Position numbers and translations under genes: made by a program
Shown here: positions 10,329 to 22,400 of the stretch, in pieces
Layout: each line of letters opens with the position of its first letter
Numbering within the stretch: the stretch's first letter is position 1
The notes under the pieces: model-generated
Databases searched by the model: none
The model's input: only the letters and a program-made list of their open reading frames with translations
Told to the model about the DNA's origin: nothing
Assembly (NCBI GenBank): GCA_905250125.1
Contig: CAJNOL010001063.1
Coordinates: 1 to 64,000 of the forward strand
Direction: 5' to 3'
Length of the DNA: 64,000 nucleotides
Source: Rotaria sordida
Lineage: Eukaryota > Rotifera > Eurotatoria > Philodinida > Philodinidae

Positions 10329-11789
10329 CTGATTATTTATCTAACATCGACTTTTTACAAGATATTAACTAAGAAGGAATATTGTATTTTAGGTCTTATT
10401 TGAAATTCTATAGTATATCAACTTTTTTACAATTGATGATTAACAACGAAAAACATTTTGCTTATTCAGTATGTGTTCGATGTTAAATTTTGTTTTATTC
10501 TATTGTAGCTACTTTTATTTGTAATTGTATATAATATTTTCCTACTAACTTTTTTCTTATCTTATAAAAATAAAAAGTAAAATTTTTTCATATAAAATAA
10601 TTATTAGAATCAAGATATCAGATTCGATAGTATTCATTCGTCGTAAAAGAAAAATTAGAATATTGGAGAACATTGTGAAGAAGAAATCGATTGATTGAAT
10701 AGACAAATATTATAGAATAAATGGGGACGATTTGTCTCATTGCTCGATATTTCAATATCGCAGACAAATCAATCTATCTGATTTCTGATTGATACTTCAT
10801 TCGATAGAATGAGGAATTTTATTGTTATTTTGTTTATTTATTTTTTTGACAAGTTCCGACGGAATTTTCTACGTGAAATTGTACAATTTCAAACAAATAC
10901 TAACAAATTTTTGAATGGAACTTCACAGATTCGACGAATTCTCTTCACAATGGAAATTCTTATTGCATACCAAGAGAACAGATCCAATCAGATTTGTTCA
11001 AATAATATTGGTCTAGTTCATACGTTCCTTTTCTTCAATTTATTGATTCGAAAACTGAATCATTGGAAAAACATTACTGTTGCTTCTAAAAGGTTCTTAA
11101 AAAATCTCAATTGTGTTCAACCTCATAATAGGAATTGGCAGAAAAAATAACAACAATTCGAGATAAAATTTTTCAAGGTCATCATTGGCATAAGGGCCCA
11201 CTTTATCTAACGAGTCTTGTGGATAAGATTGATATTCATGCGAATGTGAGAAGTTTATCATTTACAAATCAATCAAGTATGTGTAATGCAACAAGCCCAT
11301 CGCATGCACTTTGACTTATTTCTAATATCTATTCGATGGAAAATTTTTTCTGTACATTAATCAAGTACTGATTAAATTTAATGTTCATCACATGATTCTT
11401 TTTATTTAATCTTTTAATCGTTGACATAAGTAATCTTATGTTTTAGAGAAAATGCTACAAAGCTTCTTGAAATGTTATACTTCTCTAGAAGGTTTGTAGA
11501 ATCTTCAAGTAATGTTTGACTTTAATCGTTACTCTAGAGTTTGTTGACAGACAGCCACTTGACATCAGAGATATATATTTTTTTCACTATAATTTTAAGT
11601 TGTTCACAATTTGTTTCATCGAATGGTTTGTTGAATTCACTATGAAATAGTTAGTGACCTATAATTGAGATAACATCTAAAAATATTAAAGAAGTTCGCG
11701 AGAGTGTAAGTATGGAAATCTTTTCTTCACCCACACCCATACAAACTGATGTTTATTTATAGTAATTTCTTTTTTTTTTCATATGAATT
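10329..11789. other. Intergenic, AT-rich
   Basis: The interval separates two convergent genes. A 113-codon ATG ORF (10809-11150) has no motif I recognise and is rich in Asn, Ile and Phe; I regard it as chance or decayed sequence. A telomere-like hairpin lies at 11700-11743. Confidence 0.5.
11700..11743. repeat. Telomere-like hairpin, copy c
   Basis: The left arm AGAGTGTAAGTATGGA is degraded; the right arm CACCCACACCCATAC is well kept. The two are separated by about 12 bp. The hairpin sits just downstream of the oxidase gene's stop. Confidence 0.55.
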
Positions 11790-13656
11790 TCATTTGAAAA
11801 ATTGAAATAGTTTCACGAGAACAAATACATGCATTGTAATATGGACTCGATTTGCGGTAGATTTTTTCAGACAATTAAGATCAGTGGACCAGTCATCACT
11901 ACCAACACAATTCTTACAAATAAATAGACCATTTGGATCGACAGATTTTTTAATGGATTTTAATCGATCATAGTTTACTTGTGTACCGAAAAATTTCTGT
12001 TGCCAATTCGGTTCATTCGGATCAGCTTCGTTTATATAACAGCTTGATTGTGCACCACCAGCTATAGTTTGAAGAATATCAACTTGAGTTCGAAGACGTG
12101 AAGCAAGAATTTCTTGATCAACAACTGATGTATTATCATTCCATTCTTGCGCATGAATCATATGTAGAAGTGCGGTACGCCATCCAGGACTGACACTATT
12201 ATCAATCAATGTATTTGATACTTGTCCACCAGCTACCAGATGTCCGATTAGCATCGATTGATTTTTACTGTGACCTCTGGTTTGAAAGAGTGCTTCAGCT
12301 ACTTGATCGGGTTGATTACGAACGATTGTTTCAGGAATGAGACGAGATCCGAGTAGAACATTGCCACCGGTAGGATTCGATTTAGCCATTGTTTGCGAAA
12401 AATAAGCGTAAAATGATGGGAATGTAGCGATAGAATTCTGTATAAATTGTAAATCTGTATAATTCTTCATTAATTGATCGATTATCGCAGTAGTTACAGT
12501 GAGATCTCCATTTGGTACGAAAAATGCAATGCTAATAGTCGTATCTATCATATAAAAATAGCCAGCACAGCCAGCATCAGCTAATGTTGGCATAAATCGA
12601 ATAAAGTCTCGAATGAAATGAGCATAGCGTATTTCATTCGCTGCAGAAATTGTGTAAAGAATACTAACCATGGATGGAGAAGGAAAAGTACGTAAAACTG
12701 TCGAAAGAACAACAGCAAAACTTCCACCACCTCCACCGCGTAACGCCCAAAATAGATCTTTATTTTGACAAGCATTAACTGTTTGACGTTCTCCATCGGC
12801 AGTAACAACGTCAAATTCAAGAACTTGATCAGCAGCCATACCTTTCCAACGGGTCAATGGTCCATGACCACCATTTTGTAAAAAACCGCCAATAGCTCCT
12901 ACAGTTGGTGATGCACCTCCAATTGCTATCAAATTATAAGTAGATAACCAAGCATACGCTTCACCCCATTGTACACCAGCACCTATACGAACTGCATTCG
13001 AGATATTTTCACCAGTACATGATGTATATTGTTCTAAAGTTATAGTTTTCATATAATGAAGCCAGAGAAGTAAAGAATCAGCAGCTGTTGAACGACCCAA
13101 ATAATCATGTCCAGTAGTTTTTATTACTAATCGAAGATTGTTCGTATTAGCCAAGCGTACCGTTGCTTGGACATGTTCGGCAGTTGTAGCATTTACTGCT
13201 AATCGAGGAACAGATCCTTGAGTACATGTAACATTACCTAGGTCGTCTGAACATGAAGTATTTTCCCAATTATGATTTTGCATAGCTCCAACTTGATCAC
13301 TACGCCATGTAGCATTTGTCCATTGAGCAATGGCATTAGCACAGACGTCAATATTCGGTGGATTGCCAGTACAAAATGCAACAGATGGTTGAACAGGAAT
13401 TAATCGTCCATTGACAGATTCATTAAAAGTTCGCCAAACTGATAAATTTGGCCAACAGGTTGAATCATTCATTAAACATCGACAACGTAATTCTTGTTAA
13501 AGAAAAAAAAAGCAAAAATATAAAAATAGTATAATTACTATAAATTTCCAAAATGAATAAGAAACTCATTTGACAAAATTTACCTTTTGCAATCAAATTT
13601 TGACGAAGAATAACGATGATAAAGAAAAGTATAATAGAAGTTACATGCCTTAACAT
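11790..13656 (-). CDS. Secreted FAD-linked oxidase, berberine-bridge-enzyme type
   Basis: Two exons on the minus strand: 13656-13584 (signal peptide) and 13492-11790, with a 91-bp intron (G|GTAAAT ... ACAAG|). The phase-1 join gives KELRCRC, and 591 residues in all. Residues 1-24 form a hydrophobic signal peptide. The PCMH-type FAD domain follows, with TTGHDYLGRS (His153 is the likely flavin-anchoring His), GGFLQNGGHG at 226-235 and FWALRGGGGGSFAVV at 272-286. The C-terminal BBE signature is NYDRLKSIKKSVDPNGLF. Such enzymes oxidise alcohols, sugars or alkaloid-like substrates with O2, giving H2O2; the CRC...CWP start and GHDYLGRS recall fungal isoamyl-alcohol-oxidase-like members. I see no canonical Cys for a second flavin bond. 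Family members are common in fungi, plants and bacteria, so horizontal origin is plausible but not shown here. Substrate unknown. Confidence 0.9.
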
Positions 13657-15818
13657 TTTTTTTTTTGGGTCTATATTAGTCTATGAGTTGATCTTTGTTT
13701 TTTACCTTGACATATATAGATGCTCACCTTGATGTTGACATTTAATATCTCACATGCTTTCTATTTTCATTCTTCTATTTATTCTGGTTTTTTACTGATA
13801 AGGATTCGAGATAAAAATATTATTCGCTCTATTAAAAGATTATGTATGATTTTAATCATTGGTAGATTATTAACAGTATTCAAATTTAAGTAGTTGCATG
13901 AATCAAAATAACACACGTCTTTATCGAATGAAGAAAAAAGATTAATACTTAATTCAATGTATTTTGAAATATTTAAAATTTTGTTATTGATGGAAATATG
14001 AGTAGTAAGAATGAGTTTTAATGAAAATTTTTTTAATTTTCTTTCTATTAATTCTGTACATATATCAAGTAGATTCTGTCAATAAAATTACAAAAATAAC
14101 TCATCGATCAGTTAGTTTTATTCGTTCTTCGATAAATATTCTGATTTGCTTTGTCTTCTGCAAATTTAAATGTGAAATATTTGACTATCGAACATAAATA
14201 AGAATAAAATGCAATAGGAAATCTTTGTCCATATGTTTTTCAAGTACAACAATAACATTGAAAATAATAATTAAAACAGGTGGATTCTTACTGTAGTACA
14301 TTTAAGATGCTAACCGTTATTCATCATCTTACAGCAATGAATTATTGTGATCAAATTTGCATATGTTTCTCTGTTGACATCATCGAATAATTTTAACAAA
14401 TGCAAACAGAAAGAATACATGAATCTTTGAAAGCAATGAAAAACAGTGACAAAAGAGAAACGTGGCTTTATTATTCTTCAAGAAATAATGATAGAATTAA
14501 GCAGATATTGTTCGAGATATTACACAGCTAAATTTGAAGATACAGATCTCTTTGAAAATGCATTAAAATATTTTACTTAGGAACTGATCGATCAATCATT
14601 CCAAACTAATCCTCAAATATCCATACTCTGTCATTTATCAAAACTGATGGTTGAGGACGATTCTTAAAAAAAAACCAGCAGTTCCAATGGTTTACTGGTT
14701 ATTTTTTACTAATTATCTTCTGTTCTTTCTATTAGATCCGTATTATCTGTTATGAAAAGGTCAATTTCTACTTAGACAAGTCAATTTGAGGATATAACAG
14801 CATATGATGTTTGTAATTATTGTTGAAATATATATTCATGTCACAAAAACCGAATCAGTTTTAGTGATAAATCATGGTTTATCGGAAAAGACCGTAGTAA
14901 ATGAAGTCAATAATTGGACTAGTAATTAGGCGATTTTTTTTGTGATTTTCATCACACGATAATCTAACAGTATGGCGAGAATTGATCTATTGATTGACAT
15001 ATTCAAAATTTAATGGCAATTTATATGAACTATTTCTTCACCAAGAGTAAATGTGATTGCTTTTAAATCATTTTATTTGAAATTTGCGAAGTATCATCAC
15101 ACTAACGAAAATGAAATATAATCGAAAAACAGTATCGCCAAAAAAAAACATGCTGAATGTCACAAGCATTCTTTATTAGAAAGAAGCATCATGGAGGCTT
15201 CTGCTAATTCAAACAAATTATTCGATAAATATAATCTAGCTATGCGCTGCGATGAAAAAAAAACACTATTTCAAGATATTGCTTCATATGAATAAATAAA
15301 ACACAATATGATTTCAGAAGAATAATCAGGTAGTGTATAAAGTCTCATTGGCTTAGAAGAAACAACAAGTACTTCATGTTAATCAAAATAGCATCTTGGT
15401 ACAATAGAACGAGTTGATGGATAAAAATATGCGGCACAATTGATATGTATTGTTAAAAATAGTTAAGTCACTTGAATTTATACTCCAATAAACAATCATT
15501 ATTCTGATGCCTAACCAATATAGGTCACATTTAATTTTTTGTTTATCACTTCCAGTGACAAGGCTAGTTTGTTCATCTGATCACATTTCTATGTGCCGGA
15601 TTCGTGAAGCTAGTAATCGTAAATTCTCTATATTATTTACATCAAGCCAGAATTTTGTAGTGAACTGAATTAATTATTACTGGTATTTGCATATCGTGTA
15701 GTTAACTTCAAACAGACACTTTCTGACTGATAGTCGACAATGGAATAATGGAAATTTTAATGACTATTTTAATCTTCAAAAACAATCTAAACGGATAAAT
15801 GATATTTATGCCTATAGT
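13657..15818. other. Intergenic, no gene seen
   Basis: AT-rich sequence between the oxidase start and the left end of the large transposon. I found no recognisable coding remnant, RNA or long repeat. The first few hundred bases should contain the oxidase promoter, but no motif stands out. Confidence 0.5.
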
Positions 15819-15826
15819 AATGTTGA

Positions 15827-15904
15827 CAAGGGGGAAACAGCTGATTATTTGATTAGATATGATTTTAAGTGATTAGCAGTGATTATTATTGATTAGGAGT
15901 GATT
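15827..15904 (+). repeat. Left terminus and start of subterminal minisatellite
   Basis: The terminal inverted repeat is followed by degenerate GATTAG-containing units (GATTAGATATGATTTTAAGT, GATTAGCAGT, GATTATTATT, GATTAGGAGT). The array is cut by the hAT-like insertion and resumes at 19044. Confidence 0.85.
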
Positions 15905-18900
15905 CATAGGCGGCGGAGCCACGAGGCCTGGGTAGGCTCGAGCCTACCCTAGATTGGAGTCGGGTAGGCTTGGGTAGGCTCAAACTGGGACAGATAAAGG
16001 CTTGGACAGGTTCGAATTATCCTAAATTAAACATATGAAAAAGCTTGAGTAGGCTCGAATCGTCTTAGATTGAGGAGATAAAAGAGGCTCAGATAGGCTC
16101 TGTTCAATGTTAAAATTCTCTAAAGGGTGGTTCAAAAGTTTCGACCACTCTCTATAAATCGATAGTATCTACAACAAACTAATATGAAGTTATTGATCAA
16201 ATTACGTCATCTTTTAGAGAAAGATAAGAGTTATCATGTGAAAAAATATTTGGAAATAGATCTGGCATCTCACCAACACTTTGTAAAAAAAAAAGAGAAA
16301 AAAAGATGCCCAGCGTTCTTGAAGAAAAAAAGATTTTTTAATAAAAAAAAAAGAGGAGAAAAAGAGGCGTACAGTTTCCTTTCGAAGAAAACTAAAACTC
16401 ACCTGCACTATAGTACTATAGATCCGACAAAACTCGTACGTTATCGGTATAGATTGAATATGACTTAAAAGAGAAAAACAAAAACGAAACTTCCAAATTG
16501 TTCGGAGATTTTTGTGCAGCTGCTTATTTATCTATTAGAAAACCGGAAAACATTAGAAAAATATTCTAAATATTCTATCTACATAGTATCTAAGTATAAT
16601 ATTACTGTCTAACTAAGTAGGTATATAGAAATAGAAACAATCAAAATTCATTAAATGTCTTTTTTGCGTTTTGTTCCTTTTTTTCGGATGGCTGCGCATG
16701 TGAGAAAGTTTTTCTTGAGCTTTTTCAATTTTTGGCAATTCTTCCGTGATTTTGACCATTTTTCGCAAGTCAGTTTCACTTTTCCGTTTCTCAACATAAA
16801 TTAATACATTGGTTGCAACTGTGTCCAGACAGCAGGTTTGTGGGAATCATTTGACCGCGTGCTATCGAAAACGCTTAGTTTTTCGCAGTGACATATGATC
16901 ATCTTCTTGGGCTCTGTATAAAACGACTTACTTGTGTTGAGTAGATTGGATGATCTCTTACGTTTTGGTTATCGGATACTCCTGTTTGTTGCTATTGCAT
17001 TCCATCATATCCGATTTCTTCCAAGTATTATCAAACCGTTGTCAATATTAACCCATGTCAAGCAAACACGCTCGTAATTGGAGAAATACGGCGTTTCATA
17101 TCGCCCAGTAATGTGATCGTATAAATCCGTGATCGTATGCGCAAAAATATGATCGTTTATAGACAAACAAAGCTCGTCTATACTTTTCGTTTTACTTTGT
17201 ATTTCTTCGTATACGATTATATTTCTCCGTGTACGGTTTGGAGATATACGAACCTCCAAAATGTGATTGAATACGAAGAAACTCGGAAGAAGAGGAAGAG
17301 GGGTTACTTCATTTTCTGATAAGCAGAAATCTTCAACTTATGTTATCATACTATCGGAAGCTATCTTGCCGAACAAATCCCATTGAATCTGACAGAATTC
17401 TAGACCGAGTCTAGTCATCCTAGAAGCTCTTTGCTTTGAAGCATGCGCTACGCTACGAGTTACCTATCTATTGTTAGATTCATATCACAAGCTTCTCTGG
17501 GGCCGAAAAAAGTGGTCAAGAAAAGTGAGCTCGAGATTATAATTTTACATGTCGATCTTAACCAGAATAAATGTGGAAACCTCGGATTTAAACCCGAGAG
17601 TTATGTGTACTTCAAAAAGTGAATGAGACAGATGAGTCATCCTAGAATGTGTGGACGTAAAAATTATCCTGGCAAACCTTTTCTATAAAACACTTGAATT
17701 CTATTGGCTACTGCTCAATCAATAGGATTTAGAGATGAATACAGCTCAGATTTGAACTCTTCACCTTTATTTATCCTAAGAAAGTCGTTTTTTCCTATAG
17801 CTTGATTTCTATCGATTACTGCTCAACCAATAGGATTTCAAGGCAAACGGAGCTTGGATTAGAGTTCTCCGACTCAGAAAATCTCGAACTATCATCTCTG
17901 TGATCGAAAGACAGAGCTCTAATTGTGGATCAACTAGAGCGTGGACAAGAACAGAACCATTTCCCGTTTAATTATCTTTGCAATAGGTGAGTTAGTCTTC
18001 TTGTTTCTTTATGTTTTATATACCATTTCGTAGCTCGTGAAATTTTCTATCGAATGGTATATAATAGTTGGGGTTTTATTTGACTATGATAGGAAAAGTT
18101 TCTTACGAAAGCGGGGATAGGTCGATTTTCGCATAGGAAGGCATAGGGAATAATGACTATTTTTGCAATAATTCAGGAACGGCTTGACGAATCATTCTCA
18201 TCTTCGAACTCAACCGAGATATTATTGAGACTAAACTGTGTAGAAAATTTCATCGCAATCGGACTCTCCTTTCAAAAGTTATCATGTAAACGGTCGGACA
18301 CACTAACCGATTCTAGAGTGTACTCACTTTTTGAGTACACAAAAACATGTTAAGATCGTGAGAGAATGACGATTTCATATTGGAAACATAATTGAGTGCT
18401 TTTGCTTCCGCTAAAGAACTACAAAAATTGGGTTCCGATTATGAATATATAATATCGCTGAAGTTGATCACTAAAAGCATATACTTTAGCTTCCTTAGCT
18501 ATGCAACTTGATTGATCAGCACATCAGTTTGTTATGTGATATTTTTGTATGATACGGTAACAATAATCAATATATTCATGAGTATTTTTGTCAACGACCT
18601 ACTTCTTCGTGAGAAAAGAGGAAAAAATGGATTTTTTCGAAAAAAGAGGGTAAAAAGAGGAATTTTAAAAGAACAGAAGAAAAGGAGGAAAAAGAGGTGG
18701 AGTGGGATGCCAGCTCAAAGCTGCTAAAATGATCATAACATTATGATAGATTTATGGATTTCCAAATATTTTTTTCAAATGATAACTCTCATCTTCCTCT
18801 ACAAAATAACACAATTCGATCAATAACTTTGTATAAGTTTGTTGTAGATATTATCGATTTATAGAAAGGGGTCGAAACTTTCGAACCATCCTTTAGTCAT

Positions 18901-19043
18901 CAAATTCTACGGAATTTAAACCTAGCAAGAGAATCTGTAGCGCTTACCATTATAAACGAAAAAAAGTCTTTCAATTGACTCTCGGTGCTGGCTTGGCTTA
19001 AAAGTTGAGCCTACCCTAAACTAAGACCGCTCCGCCGCCCATG
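15905..19043. mobile_element. hAT-like element, no transposase found, nested in the larger transposon
   Basis: The ends are CATAGGCGGCGGAGC and its inverse GCTCCGCCGCCCATG, resembling hAT-type termini of CAGxGGCGGAGC form. An 8-bp direct repeat GAGTGATT flanks it (15897-15904, 19044-19051). Because the host sequence is a GATTAGGAGTGATT array, this duplication could partly be the array itself. A perfect 20-bp palindrome, GGGTAGGCTCGAGCCTACCC (15930-15949), and further TAGGCTCGA/GTAGGCTC copies follow the left end, as expected of subterminal transposase-binding repeats. No transposase frame is visible. Its middle is occupied by a second, TA-flanked element (16123-18893). Confidence 0.7.
16123..18893. 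mobile_element. TA-flanked element with 135-bp inverted ends
   Basis: The left arm (16123-16258) begins AAGGGTGGTTCAAAAGTTTC. The complement of the right arm (18759-18893) begins AAGGATGGTTCGAAAGTTTC and follows the left arm for about 135 bp. TA dinucleotides lie at both edges (16121-16122, 18894-18895), fitting Tc1/mariner-type insertion. The 2.5-kb interior has no recognisable transposase. It holds purine-rich, Lys-coding tracts (about 16280-16400 and 18600-18720) and a diverged direct duplication of about 70 bp (about 17695-17755 and 17805-17865, sharing ACTGCTCAA(T/C)CAATAGGATTT). Confidence 0.65.
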
Positions 19044-19158
19044 GAGTGATTAGTATTGTTTAGTAATGATTAGGAGTGATTAGGAGTGATTAGGAGTGAT
19101 TAGTATTGTTTAGTAATGATTAGGAGTGATTAGGAGTGATTAGAGTTGATTAGGAAAA
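19044..19158 (+). repeat. Left subterminal minisatellite, continued
   Basis: Tandem units of about 10 and 20 bp, mainly GATTAGGAGT and GATTAGTATTGTTTAGTAAT; one stretch of about 40 bp is repeated almost exactly. They continue the array interrupted at 15904. Confidence 0.85.
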
Positions 19159-19422
19159 TGAATAAAAGTCATATATTATTTCATGTCCCTATGCTTCTTT
19201 ACTTGCGTTGTATACGGAAAACGAAACTGTTTTAAGACATTTAATAGACTATGTTGCCATTAGATATCATTACCTATCTTAAAGTACCCGAAGCTTTTGC
19301 CTTAACTCTTTTGTATTGTTTTTCAATTTATGGATTTTAAGAAGAAGTAACACGAACTATCAACAAGTACATATTTTTCTAATTTCAAGAAAAAGTTTAT
19401 GCAAAGAAAAGGAAACAATTCA

Positions 19423-22400
19423 TCATTTTTTTGATGTTTGAATAACTCGTGATAATCTATCAGTAGATAAGCTATTATTATCTCTTGTAAGAAGATAACA
19501 AGCCGTGGACTTATGTAAGAACTTATTTATATCATTGATTTTAATCTTGAAATATGATTTCTCTCTATCAGCTGGTACATTGTTTTTGATATTTAATCCA
19601 TCAAAACTTGTTTTAAATGATTTCAATTGTTCGTCGTCCATATTGTCATCATCGTCATCTTCTGCTTCGCTACTACTTGATTCGTTGTGTCTCAAAAATT
19701 CATGAGAAACTGAGTGATACGATGTATGATCATCGAATTCGAACTAATCTTTCGTACTTTCCTTCATATTTTGCTACATGTGATGAAGAGGATAATTTTA
19801 TGAAAATATGCATAGAAAAAGAAACAAAAACTTTATCTAATGTCATAATTAATATGTAACTTACACTGAACTGATATCATCATCGTCATCACTATCGAGA
19901 TCAAATTCTGAATCTGAATCATCATTGTCATTCTCAAAAAGTTGTACGTTATCAGGTAATTTTGATTTTAATCTTAGATGATTGTGCAAATATTCACTCA
20001 ACGCATTCATATCAAACAACTTGTGCTTCTTCAATAACTAAAAATATTCAGAAAAAATTACAATCAATACAATTGTTCATTCTTTTCTTCTTTAAACTAC
20101 GCGAATCAATCTTTTATTCGGATTTACGAAGGAATCGCGCAGCATATCAAAGAATTCATATGTAAATAATAGACAACTTACGGATGAAATGTTGAGATTT
20201 TCTGTTATACTAACAGCTGATTGATAACCTTGTATGACCGTGTTTTCCACATTCAACATGCTAATATCAATCAAATTTTGATTGTTTCTTATTGTATTAA
20301 GTGAGATATGTTTATGATGAACGGGAAACTTTAGTAAGAATATTGATTTGTCCTGAGATTTAAATCCATTTAGAATTGAAAGCTTTCTTGACCGTCGTAA
20401 AAAATCTTCTACAGTGTAATTTATGACTGTAGAGAAAATTCCACTAAGTGAACGTGTATTGCGAAAAGTTGATTCGCATGTTTGCGATGAAAACAGATGG
20501 ATGTTCAATACTTCCACAGGTAATTGTTTTTGTTGAACAAGAATAATAAGATAAGTGAGGTGATGAGCATTTAGCTCCGCGGAAAAAATGCAGTACAAGT
20601 AACAAAATATCTCTCACGACAATTTTTTCTGGATTTTGTGCTGGATGAAGATAAAGATGATAATCGTACAAGCAATAACCACACCCACCATAAACGTAGA
20701 AGAAAAACAGCAGTCCAAGCACCTTTTAAACCTACACAACAAGGAAAACCGTGTAGATCAACGCTCTCCGTATGCATAGTATTTCTAAAAGAGTTAGCTG
20801 TACCACTGATATTAATATACAGGAAATTATCAGAACTATAATGTTGTTTTCAGTAAAAAAACTAAAAATGAATTGATATTTAGTTACGACTGAAATTTGC
20901 AGCAAAAAGATTACTTTTATTTACAACAACTGAGTTAGTTCTATTAAAGAGCATCTCAAAGAGAACCTGAATAATGAAGCTGAAACATACGTTCTTCAAT
21001 TGAAGTTGTTGGTTCGATATACGAAGTTATGATCAATTTTATCAATTTTAAATACATGTAAGTTCCACTAGAATTATCATCACGAGCTATTAAATTTAAT
21101 ACATCGCAAGATGTAATTCTCAAACAAGAACGAAAATTTTGACGATCTGTTGGTTTTAGATCACTTTGTGTCAATCCATGATCTAGCCGAATCATTTCTT
21201 CGTTATCAAGTAATTGTTGTAAATGTTTCATTGTTATACATTTATCACCAACTTGTAAAGCTGCTGTTGCAGATAATAAACGGTTTCTTAACTTTGTGAC
21301 CAGGTGAGTTGCATCTTGCATAAACACAAAAAGCTGCTCAGATCTTAAAAAATACCAAGACCAATTACCAGTTTGAATTGAAAACATAGAAGAATCAACA
21401 TGTACATCAAAATTCGATAAGCTTGCATAGAATCCAGACATCAAAAGCATAGCACGAAAATATTTATTATCAGCATCTAAAGTATGACGAAGAAAAAAAA
21501 ATTAAAAGTATGTATCTTGTTTTCTATTTCATCAACATAATATTGTAATAAAAAAGTCTTTTATAATGAACGATATCTTTTTATTCGATTATTTTTTGTA
21601 AAGATAAAATGCTGAATGTCCATCGGAACTTTTGATTCTATGTAATTTTGAAAACAAATTGGTCTTTTTATTTTCTTTTAGTGTTTTGAAGCGGAAATTA
21701 AACGAACTATTTGATGGTGATTTCAAATAGCTATGAATGAAATTTTTAATCTCTGGAAATGACTTGAATTTACCGATGGAAAATCCGAGGATTCGCACAT
21801 TTTGTTCAATTGAATTCTTGTGAATGAATAGCCATCGCCTCAGAATATCTAATGATGTATATTTACTGCTGGTGCCATAGCCAGCGAGAACAAAATTTGG
21901 TGGTGCTACTGTTTGATTGGGTGGTGGAATGGCTTGAACACAATAAATGTTCAACATTGGAGCCTTTTCATTTTTATTCATCCACAACTTTAATTCAGAT
22001 ATTGAATCTGTTTTGAAATGATATGGTGATGGTACACCACCAGATAGAGGAGTTAAAAAATCTATAAAACTATTTGTATGCGTGTCGTATTTGATCCGTC
22101 GCACCACACCTGTGCCTAGAATGTTATAAAAGATCAATTAATAAATTCTCAAGGGGGAAACGACAGACTCCAGAACTTCAGAAATTCCAGAGACTTCATG
22201 GGACTCCATTATATTCGCGGAATTCCTTGAAGTCCTATGGAATCGAATGGAGCTCCTTAAAATCCAAGAGTTCTGGAGTCTGCTGTTTCCTCGTTATAAA
22301 TCCCATTTCTTATTTGTTTGTCTTAAACAGTGTTAATTCACTGTTGCTGCTATTATCAAGAGAATAGAGATGAGTAAAGCAAACCTCCTCTATCATTTAG

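Noticed and set aside
10809..11150. 113-codon ORF between the FG-GAP gene and the oxidase
   Set aside because: Starts with ATG, but I recognise no domain; neighbouring frames look equally protein-like, suggesting chance or deep decay.
16005..16020. GGTTCGAATT resembling a tRNA T-loop
   Set aside because: No acceptor or anticodon stem around it; it is one of the TAGGCTCGA-type repeats of the hAT-like element.
16184..16468. Lys-rich ORF inside the nested element
   Set aside because: Made of A/G-rich simple sequence; a similar purine tract near 18600 shows it is composition, not a gene.
20571..20777. Separate minus-strand ORF starting MHTESVDLHGF
   Set aside because: It is part of exon 4 of the transposase plus intron sequence, cut off by the frameshift at the A6 run.
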